9,837 nucleotides of DNA from Planctomycetaceae bacterium (GTDB lineage Bacteria > Planctomycetota > UBA1135 > GCA-002686595), in NCBI GenBank assembly GCA_013360535.1, contig JABWBL010000083.1, forward strand, positions 1-9,837, read 5' to 3'. The position numbers and the translations under genes were made by a program. Below are positions 1 through 6,156 of this stretch, piece by piece. The notes beneath the pieces were generated by a model, which did no database searches, had not been told where the DNA came from, and saw only the letters and a program-made list of their open reading frames with translations. Within the stretch, counting starts at the first letter, position 1, and every line of letters begins with the position of its first letter.

Positions 1-1
1 G

Positions 2-1546
2 CTCGACGTCTACACGGCGCGGGTGCAAGGTCCGGGCGTGATCGGCGCGGAAACCGCGCTGAGCCTCGCTGCCCCGGCCCAAGGTCGCGCCGACCTCGCG
101 CTCGGCCCGGGCCAGTCGCTGCTCGTGTTCCAGAGCGAGCTTTCCGGGCAGCGCCGCATCCTCGCCACCCGGCTCGACGCGCTCGGGCTGCCGCTCGATC
201 CCGAGCCGCTCGAAGTCTCCAGCGGTCCGCTCGACGCCGATCCGTCCGTCGCCTGGGACGGTGCGGAGTACCTCGTCACCTGGAACTCGGGCTCCACGCC
301 CAACGTGCTCGCGCGACGCCTGTCTCCGGGTGGTGCGCTGCTCGACGTCAGTCCGATCGCGCTCGGCGCCGGTTCGGATCCCGAGGTCGCCGCCCTCGGT
401 GGCGAGTTCCTGGTCGTGTTCTCGCGCGCCACCGCGACGTTCCCCGTTCAGGCCCATCCGGCCTACGTGCGCGTGCGTGGCTCGGACGGCCTCATGCTCG
501 GCCCCACGCTCACGATTCCGTTCGCCGCCTCGAGCTGGGCCGTCGAGCCCGATGTCGCGGTCGTCGGCGGTCGCTGGCTCGTCGCGTGGCAGCGCAACTA
601 CTCCGTCTCCGACACGCACAGCGACGTGCAGGCGGCCTTCGTCGACTCGAACGGCAGCGCGACGCCGGCCTTCTGGGTCGCCGGTGCGTTCAACACCTAC
701 AACTCCTCCGTCAAGCTCGCCTCGTCGGGCAACGAAGCGTTGATCGCGTGGACCTTCGGCACGGTGGCGAGCGTCAACCGCCGCGTGCACTTCCGGCGCG
801 TCGACGCGGCCGGCACGTTCCTCGACGCCAGCCCCGTCGTGGCCGCCGCTTCCGCCTCGGGCGAGCGTTTCGAGCCCGCGCCGTGCTGGAACGGGAGCGA
901 GTACGTGCTCGCCTTCGCCGACCAGCGTGCGGTCGTGTCGAGCGTCGACCAGCGCAGCGACATCTACGCGGTGCGCGTGAACGTCGCAGGAACCGTCCTC
1001 GACGGCTCCGGACTGGCGATCGAGTCGAGCAGCGCCTCCGACGTCGGCCCCGCGACCGTCGGCCTCGGCTCCGGCCGCGCGCTGATCGCGAGCGCCCGCT
1101 TCAGGGCGAACCCGTCCGCCGCCTACCGCCTCGGCACGCGCGCGCTCGACGTCGCCTGCCCCGCTCCGATTTCGTTCTGCACAGCGAAGCTGACTTCCGC
1201 CTCGACGCTCCCCACGATCGGCTCCGCGGGGAGCACGAGCGTCTCTGGCCCAGGCTTCTCGCTCACACTCTCCGGCGGCCTGCCGTCGGGCAACACGCTG
1301 TGCTTCTACGGGAGCAACGCCTCGAACGTGCCGTGGCTCGGTGGCTGGAAGTGCGTCGGAGCGCCAGCACTGCGCACGCCGCTGCGCCAGCTCGACGCCG
1401 CCGGCGCGACGTCGTTCAGCTTCCCGCTCGCTCCCGCCCTCGTTGGCGAGACGCGCCGCTTCCAATGGTGGCTGCGCGACGGCGCGCATCCCGACGGAAC
1501 CGGCGTCGTGCTCTCCAACGCGCTGAGCGTCACGTTCTGTCCGTGA
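2..1546 (+). CDS. Secreted repeat (beta-propeller-like) protein with planctomycete-type C-terminal domain, 5' truncated
   Basis: The reading frame is open from base 2, and the seven residues before the first in-window GTG (LDVYTAR) match a segment inside the protein (SDIYAVR), so the gene starts upstream. 514 residues are visible. Residues ~33-365 hold seven copies of a short motif of the form xGxxYLVxW at about residues 35, 86, 133, 189, 243, 297 and 356, 47-59 residues apart. They alternate with 'RLxxxGxxLDxSPI'-like strands, the pattern of a beta-propeller or similar all-beta repeat. Residues 386-514 form a separate Cys-containing domain with the signatures SFCTAKL, LCFYGSN, GGWKCV and FQWWLRDG, ending in NALSVTFCP. 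This domain also ends the proteins at 1565-3403 and 6157-7767. Export is inferred from the architecture, because the N-terminus lies outside the window. The function is unknown; surface or extracellular binding is a guess. The gene ends 18 bp from a convergent gene. Confidence 0.85.
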   Translation, partial: LDVYTARVQGPGVIGAETALSLAAPAQGRADLALGPGQSLLVFQSELSGQRRILATRLDALGLPLDPEPLEVSSGPLDADPSVAWDGAEYLVTWNSGSTPNVLARRLSPGGALLDVSPIALGAGSDPEVAALGGEFLVVFSRATATFPVQAHPAYVRVRGSDGLMLGPTLTIPFAASSWAVEPDVAVVGGRWLVAWQRNYSVSDTHSDVQAAFVDSNGSATPAFWVAGAFNTYNSSVKLASSGNEALIAWTFGTVASVNRRVHFRRVDAAGTFLDASPVVAAASASGERFEPAPCWNGSEYVLAFADQRAVVSSVDQRSDIYAVRVNVAGTVLDGSGLAIESSSASDVGPATVGLGSGRALIASARFRANPSAAYRLGTRALDVACPAPISFCTAKLTSASTLPTIGSAGSTSVSGPGFSLTLSGGLPSGNTLCFYGSNASNVPWLGGWKCVGAPALRTPLRQLDAAGATSFSFPLAPALVGETRRFQWWLRDGAHPDGTGVVLSNALSVTFCP

Positions 1547-1564
1547 ACGCGCCCGCGAGCTCCG

Positions 1565-3403
1565 TCAGGGAGCCAACGTCACGCTCCACGCGTCCGAGAG
1601 CATCGAACCCTTCGGGAAAGCGGGCTCTCGGATCCAGCCCTGGAAGTTGACCGGCTGACCGGCGGCCAGCGGCGTGAGGAGAGCGCCCGGATTCGCGCTC
1701 GTCCACGCGAGGAAATCGGTGACGAGAGTGCCGTTGCACTGACCGGAGATGCCGCCGCTGGATTGCGGCGCCATGCGCTGGCGCGGCGCTGCGATGCACA
1801 GGAAGCTCGGATTCCCGAAGCCGAAGGACAGCAGCGTCTGCGACGCGCCGTAGACGAGCAGGCCGGACCGTTGCCCGGCGCAACCGTCGACGCGCAGGAC
1901 GAACCCTGCGGGCTGGGAAACCGACGGACAGCCTGTGGCTGAGATCAGCGGAGTGCAACCGGCGGGTGTCGTCGCCGAAGTGCAGTACGACACGCCCGCA
2001 ACCCCTTCGTCGACCAGCAGGTCGCAGTCATCGTCGATCCCGTTGCACAGCTCGGTCGCGGCTGGATTTCGCGCCGGATTGGTGTCGTCGCAATCGCCCG
2101 AACGCGTCGACCATCCGGCCGGGATCGGTGGGCAGAGCATCTGGCTCGCTCCAGCGCCATAACCGTCGCCGTCGAGGTCGGCCCAGGCGAGTTGGCAGAG
2201 TTCGACGAGGAACACGTCCTCGGAAGCGTTGGTGTCGCCGGGAACGAGATTCGACGCGGTACTCGTGAACAGCACGTGCGACGCCGTCGGCGACAGCCAC
2301 GTCACGGTCTTGCTGTGCGAGTTCGGCTGGACTCCGCCCGCCCCGACGCTCACTCGTGTCGTCGTGCCGAGGGCACGGTCGCGGAGGAAGATGTCCGTAG
2401 CGGCGTTCGAATCGCCTGCGACCAGCGAGGCGGAAGCCGACGCAAACGCGACCCAGCGCGCGTCGGCGGAGAGCAGGCCCGAGGTCTCGACGGACGTGTC
2501 CTGCGAGCCATCGGTCGTCACCGAAAGCAGCTCGCTGGTGCCCGCCTGGAGATCGCGCAGGTACAGACCCGCGGCCGCGCCCGCGGTGCGATGCACGAAG
2601 AGCTGGCCGTCCGCGCTGAAAGCCGTGGGAGGCGTCGCGAGCGGCAGCCCGCTCGCGGACGCGACGGTCTGGAAGTTCGCGAGCGCGCGGTCGAAGCGGC
2701 GGAACTCGTTCCAGTTCGTGCCCCACAGGTCGGCGTAGTAGTGGCGGTAGCTGAAATGACGCCCATCGGCCGACAAATCCCCGAGCGCGAGTCGGGTGCT
2801 GGCGTTTCCGTTGCCACCGGAGGCGTACACGTGCTGCACCGTCGTGCCCGACGATCGGTCGTGAACGTGAATCCAGTACCTCTCGTGCGTCGAGTCCTCC
2901 TTGTAGATCGCGACGAACCGTCCATCGGTGCTTAGGGAGACATGCTCAAAGGACGTCGGCCAGATGATCATCGAATCGAGCAAGGTGCGCGTGCCGCTCA
3001 CCCGATCCAGCGCGATGAGGTAATGCGTCGTGGAGTCGGTCCCGGCATAGACGATCGTCGAGCCGTCGGCGGAGATCCTCGGGAGGATGTCGAGGTAGTT
3101 CTCGAACTGCGCACCATTGAGATCAAGGCTGACCAGAGTGTTCACTTGCGTGACTCGATCGCGCAGCACGGCGTCCGACACGTTGCCGTTGGTGTCGACC
3201 GGCACGAGGTTGGACGCGGTCGTCAGCATCAGCACGAAACGTCCATCGCTCGACGCTCCCGTCGCCGACGTGTGCCCGTTGGCCTGGACACCGCCCGGAC
3301 CGACGCTCAGGCGTTCGACGACTTGCGCCGGGGCCACGACCGAAGTGAGCACCAACGTTCCCACCGCCAGTGCCACCCGACCCGATGCGAACCTCTTCTT
3401 CAT
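1565..3403 (-). CDS. Secreted TolB/PD40-like seven-repeat protein with MopE-type metal-binding segment and shared C-terminal domain
   Basis: This is a 612-residue protein. I chose the ATG at 3403 rather than 3451 because it gives a clean signal peptide (MKKRF start, hydrophobic core 10-24, APA-Q cleavage near 26) and has GGGAGAG five bases upstream. Residues ~30-400 contain seven 'SxDGRxVxF'-type blade motifs near 51, 111, 158, 211, 263, 312 and 371. They occur with NLVPxDTNxxxDxxLRDR strands (near 65-83 and 385-399, weaker elsewhere), typical of TolB/PD40-like propellers. Residues 409-418 (DLDGDGYGAG) and 436-468, with GDCDDTNP and NGIDDDCD, are a MopE-like putative metal-binding segment rich in Asp and Cys, probably binding calcium. 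Residues ~473-612 are the C-terminal domain shared with two neighbouring genes (LLVYGAS, FLCIAAP, FQGWIREPAF, SDAWSVTLAP). The product is expected to be periplasmic or extracellular. No catalytic residues were recognised and the role is unknown. The gene may have its own promoter in the 136-bp spacer upstream. Confidence 0.9.
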   Translation of the reverse strand: MKKRFASGRVALAVGTLVLTSVVAPAQVVERLSVGPGGVQANGHTSATGASSDGRFVLMLTTASNLVPVDTNGNVSDAVLRDRVTQVNTLVSLDLNGAQFENYLDILPRISADGSTIVYAGTDSTTHYLIALDRVSGTRTLLDSMIIWPTSFEHVSLSTDGRFVAIYKEDSTHERYWIHVHDRSSGTTVQHVYASGGNGNASTRLALGDLSADGRHFSYRHYYADLWGTNWNEFRRFDRALANFQTVASASGLPLATPPTAFSADGQLFVHRTAGAAAGLYLRDLQAGTSELLSVTTDGSQDTSVETSGLLSADARWVAFASASASLVAGDSNAATDIFLRDRALGTTTRVSVGAGGVQPNSHSKTVTWLSPTASHVLFTSTASNLVPGDTNASEDVFLVELCQLAWADLDGDGYGAGASQMLCPPIPAGWSTRSGDCDDTNPARNPAATELCNGIDDDCDLLVDEGVAGVSYCTSATTPAGCTPLISATGCPSVSQPAGFVLRVDGCAGQRSGLLVYGASQTLLSFGFGNPSFLCIAAPRQRMAPQSSGGISGQCNGTLVTDFLAWTSANPGALLTPLAAGQPVNFQGWIREPAFPKGSMLSDAWSVTLAP

Positions 3404-3408
3404 GACTG

Positions 3409-3415
3409 CTCTCCC
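3409..3415 (-). promoter_or_regulatory. Ribosome binding site deciding the start at 3403
   Basis: On the minus strand GGGAGAG lies five bases before ATG 3403. The in-frame alternative ATG at 3451 would add 16 residues in front of an otherwise well-formed signal peptide. Confidence 0.6.
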
Positions 3416-3478
3416 TTGCGCGAGCGCGATCGGACTCGGGACCACGTGCAACGAGCGAGCTGGTTTCCCCGGATCGGC

Positions 3479-3518
3479 TGCGGACTTCCGATGATCACTG
3501 CGCCCGTCGGAATCCGCA
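3479..3518 (-). terminator. 12-bp inverted repeat after the bd-like operon; candidate terminator or operator
   Basis: Bases 3479-3491 pair with 3507-3518: TGCGGA and TTCCGA against TCGGAATCCGCA. This gives twelve base pairs with one bulged C (3485) and a 15-base loop. It starts 21 bases after the stop codon of the second cytochrome gene, in a spacer with no gene. No T-tract follows on the minus strand, so it is not a classic intrinsic terminator. It could be a 3'-end stabilising hairpin, a terminator of another type, or an operator for the gene starting at 3403. The rest of 3404-3539 shows no convincing promoter. Confidence 0.4.
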
Positions 3519-3539
3519 ACCGCCGTATTCAGCCCCGAG

Positions 3540-4619
3540 TCACCCGACCGGCTGGCGGAGCGCGCAGGAGACGCGGCGGAAGATCCAGGCGGTGACGGCG
3601 AGCGCGAGCACGGCGAAGACGAGAAACACGAAAAGCCCGGAGGAGGTCGCGAGTTCCGCGTGGCGCCGCGTGAGCGTGTCGAGGTCGAGGCGGGCGAGGC
3701 GGATGAGCTCGCGCGCGCACAACACGCCCCACCACGTCAGCGCGAGCCCGAGCGAGCCGAGAGCGACGCACAGGCCGGAGAGCCTTGGCAGGTGTTGCGC
3801 GCGCAGCCAGCCGCCGAGCGTGAGAACCACGCCGACCGCGGCGAGCACGAGGTACGGTCGATCGGCGCCGTCGAGTAGCGCTTCGTCGACGGACGAGAGG
3901 CTCCACGTGCCACGCAGCACGAACGGCGCGAGCGCGGCGGCGACGAGCAGGAAGCCCAGCGCGACGGGCGCGAGCCTGCGCGTCGCGAACAGGGCTTCTT
4001 CGGGCTTGGCCCCGCTCGCGCCGAAGCGCAGCTGCAGCACGAGGAGCCAGAACGCCGTCGGCAGCGCGAGCGCGACCCAGAACGCGAGGCGCAGGAACAC
4101 CGCCGGATCGCGGTAGGCCAGCGCGCCGCTCTCGTACTGTTTCGCCCACACGCTCGGGTTCAGCGAGAGCATGTGGTTCTCGATCCACGACCACGCGACG
4201 AACAGGATGCTCAGCGCGACCGCGCTCGCGACTGCAGCCGAAAGCCGACGTGCGTGCGGGCGGGCTTTCAGCAAGTACAGCAGGTAGAACGCGCCGATCA
4301 GCACCGGCAGGATCGACATCCAGCGGTGGAACGAGAGCAGGTTCGCCGTGTAGAACTCGCGCTGGTAGAGGATCTGCACGAAGAGCAGCGGCGCGACCCC
4401 CGCCGTGATCGCCGCCGAGAGCGCGAACGGCAGCCAGTCGATGAACGTGCGCGTCACAGGACCGTTCTCGCGCACTCCGTGCAGGCGCACGAACGCCACC
4501 GCGAGCGCACCGCCGAGCACGTACGACATGAACAGTGCGTGCATCAGGAGCGTGACGAGGTACAGCACGACGTAACCCGACGTCGGCCAGACGAGGTCGA
4601 ACGGGAAGGACAAGCTCAT
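3540..4619 (-). CDS. CydA-like multi-pass membrane protein, partner subunit of the bd-like complex
   Basis: This is a 359-residue, highly hydrophobic protein with about eight or nine membrane helices. It sits where cydB would be, but its pattern resembles CydA. Near the N-terminus it has H27, GG at 36-37 and HG at 47-48. These are followed by T-A-G at 72-74, QI at 82-83, FH at 97-98, and W145-I146 with P155 and W158, then R177. Each has a counterpart in the same order in the upstream gene product. The paired glutamates expected beside the high-spin haems are absent, so this subunit may carry little or no haem. The start at 4619 is fixed by AGGAGG six bases upstream and by the ATGA overlap with the preceding stop, which implies translational coupling and a complex with the upstream product. 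A generic 'cytochrome d oxidase subunit II' label is the alternative. Its substrate role is unknown. Confidence 0.8.
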   Translation of the reverse strand: MSLSFPFDLVWPTSGYVVLYLVTLLMHALFMSYVLGGALAVAFVRLHGVRENGPVTRTFIDWLPFALSAAITAGVAPLLFVQILYQREFYTANLLSFHRWMSILPVLIGAFYLLYLLKARPHARRLSAAVASAVALSILFVAWSWIENHMLSLNPSVWAKQYESGALAYRDPAVFLRLAFWVALALPTAFWLLVLQLRFGASGAKPEEALFATRRLAPVALGFLLVAAALAPFVLRGTWSLSSVDEALLDGADRPYLVLAAVGVVLTLGGWLRAQHLPRLSGLCVALGSLGLALTWWGVLCARELIRLARLDLDTLTRRHAELATSSGLFVFLVFAVLALAVTAWIFRRVSCALRQPVG

Positions 4620-6019
4620 CGCCCGCCTCCTGCGCTCGCCGGACCCGTGCCGGCTTCCTCGAGCCAGCGCCGAATCTGCGCGAGCACTGCAGGATCCTCG
4701 CTGGTTTCCCACGCTGCCGGCCGGCCCGCGCTTTCCCAGCGCACGAGCTGCACGAGCGCCTCGAGCTCCTCGGGCGTGCCCGCGAACGGCGGCATGAAGC
4801 CCTTCGTCCACTGCAGCTTCGCGACGTTCATTCGCTGCTGGTCGAGCGTCCACGCGCCCATCAGGTGCTCGAGCGCGTTGACGCCCGACATGGTGTGGCA
4901 GATCGCGCACTGGTTGCGGAACGTGAGCGCACCCTTCACGAGCTGCTCGCTCGGATACTGCGCCGCGTCGCGCAGCGGATACGGATCACCGCTCGTGCAG
5001 CCCTCGACACGCAGGCGCGCGACGTCGTCGGAACGGATCGAGTTCGAGTACAGCACCTCGCGGATCGTGTAGGGCTTGCGCGCGCCCTCGCGCACGAACT
5101 CGCCGCCTGCCGTCGCCCCGAACGCGAGCGCGAGCAGCAGCGTCGCCGTCGCGCCGTTGATGAAGAGCCGCTGCTTCCACAGGCCGAGCACGACGTAGCC
5201 GCCGATCAGTGCGCTCGCCCCGATCGTGAGGTTGAGGAACAGCGTCATCGCCACGCTCGCGCCCGTCACCCACGCGCGACTGTCCTCGGGGAACGCGCCG
5301 AGAAACCACGCGCCGACGAGCGGCATCACGACCACGGGCAGCATGAAGCGCGCGGAGTGGTGCACGAGCCGCCGCCGGTCCTCGCGCTCGAGCTCGCCCA
5401 TCGTGTTGACGATCACCGCCATCACGAGCCCGGCAATGACGCCGCAGGCGATCGTGCGGTACACGAGGCTCGGCCAGAACGTCGCGTTGAAGAAACCGGC
5501 CCAAAGATCGTGCGTCGCGACCCATTCGCCGGGCGTCAGCTGCCACGAGAGGATGCCGTTGATCCAGAAGAGCGAGCCCCAGCCCGCGATCGAGTACGTG
5601 ACGAGCAACGCGAGCCGCGTGCGGTCGTCGAGGCGCTTGCCGTAGCGGTAGAACGCGTAACCCGCGAGCACCTCGACCCAGAAGAACAGCCACTCCGTCG
5701 CCCAGACCCAATGGAACTCGCTCACCATCACGCCGATGGTCGCGGGCGAGATCTGGATGCTCGTGAACCACATCGCGACGCCGGTGATCGCGCCGGTGAC
5801 GAAGCTCACCAGCACGAGCCAACGGAAGTAGCTGTCGAGAACGAGGCGCGCCTTCGGCTCGCGGCCGTGCATCGCGAGCCACTGGAAGTACGCCATCAGC
5901 ATCCCGCCGCCGATCGCGAACTGCGCGAGGAAGACGTGGAAGATGCCGAGCCCGCCGATCACGAGCCCCTTCATCAGGGGCCCGAAGTCGTTGACGGGGA
6001 AACTGGCGGGATCGTTCAT
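4616..6019 (-). CDS. Cytochrome bd-like (CydA-family) subunit I with fused C-terminal mono-haem cytochrome c domain
   Basis: This is a 467-residue protein, first gene of a two-gene operon. Residues ~17-305 hold about eight membrane helices of CydA type: H28 in GIFHVF matches the E. coli CydA haem ligand H19, E116 matches E107, and a degenerate GRQPW equivalent lies at 313-317 (ARKPY). The loop between helices 6 and 7 is only about ten residues, so the quinol-binding Q-loop is missing. In place of CydA's last helix comes a soluble domain with CAICH at 371-375 and a likely axial methionine in FMPP (M409), a class I cytochrome c. With CydA topology this domain lies in the periplasm. By hand alignment the H186 and E445 ligands of E. 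coli are replaced (R188, A304). The likely role is electron transfer between periplasmic cytochrome c and a membrane haem site; a quinol oxidase role is less likely. Start 6019 was chosen because the N-terminus MNDPASFPVN leads straight into helix 1; its ribosome site is weak, and M16 (5974) is an alternative. Confidence 0.85.
   Translation of the reverse strand: MNDPASFPVNDFGPLMKGLVIGGLGIFHVFLAQFAIGGGMLMAYFQWLAMHGREPKARLVLDSYFRWLVLVSFVTGAITGVAMWFTSIQISPATIGVMVSEFHWVWATEWLFFWVEVLAGYAFYRYGKRLDDRTRLALLVTYSIAGWGSLFWINGILSWQLTPGEWVATHDLWAGFFNATFWPSLVYRTIACGVIAGLVMAVIVNTMGELEREDRRRLVHHSARFMLPVVVMPLVGAWFLGAFPEDSRAWVTGASVAMTLFLNLTIGASALIGGYVVLGLWKQRLFINGATATLLLALAFGATAGGEFVREGARKPYTIREVLYSNSIRSDDVARLRVEGCTSGDPYPLRDAAQYPSEQLVKGALTFRNQCAICHTMSGVNALEHLMGAWTLDQQRMNVAKLQWTKGFMPPFAGTPEELEALVQLVRWESAGRPAAWETSEDPAVLAQIRRWLEEAGTGPASAGGGR
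4626..4631 (-). promoter_or_regulatory. Strong Shine-Dalgarno of the second bd-like gene, inside the end of the first
   Basis: On the minus strand AGGAGG is followed by six bases (CGGGCG) and then ATG at 4619. It lies in the last codons of the upstream gene. It supports the 359-residue start over the longer upstream open frame and fits coupled translation. Confidence 0.75.
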
Positions 6020-6156
6020 GGAGCTTGCGACGGGCGAGACTAGCGAAGCCGCGTGGGCGTTCTCCACTCGCGCCCTGCCCTGTAGGGCCCATTGCGGGAA
6101 TCCACAAGCTCGCCCAGTGTGGCGGAACAACTCCGCTCGCAACCGGAGATCGAGTC
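6020..6156. promoter_or_regulatory. Divergent intergenic region between the bd-like operon and the FG-GAP gene
   Basis: These 137 bp separate two divergent starts (6019 minus, 6157 plus) and must hold both promoters unless they lie within genes. I see no clear -35/-10 pair. An interrupted palindrome, GCCCT-GT-AGGGC, lies at 6077-6088 with an extra GCCCT directly before it (6072-6076); it could be an operator. A second weak repeat is CCACA...TGTGG near 6102-6122. Confidence 0.4.
6131..6148 (+). promoter_or_regulatory. Ribosome binding site of the FG-GAP gene, partly within a small inverted repeat
   Basis: GGAG at 6145-6148 lies eight bases before ATG 6157 and supports that start over upstream in-frame starts. 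The same bases form the right arm of CTCCG (6131-6135) / CGGAG (6144-6148) with an 8-base loop. In the mRNA this could partly hide the ribosome site, though five base pairs could arise by chance. Confidence 0.5.

Noticed and set aside
1547..1564. Shared terminator between the convergent genes ending at 1546 and 1565
   Set aside because: The 18-bp gap holds no stem with a T-tract. The same is true of the 21-bp gap at 7768-7788.
3491..3519. TTGCGG-17-GATCAT as a sigma-70 promoter for the gene at 3403 (minus strand)
   Set aside because: The spacing is right, but the boxes match consensus at only 3 and 4 of 6 positions and both overlap the inverted repeat. This is not enough to call.
4865..6043. 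392-codon plus-strand frame antisense to the CydA-like gene
   Set aside because: It is rich in Arg, Glu and His with no recognisable motif, and the opposite strand encodes helices and CxxCH.
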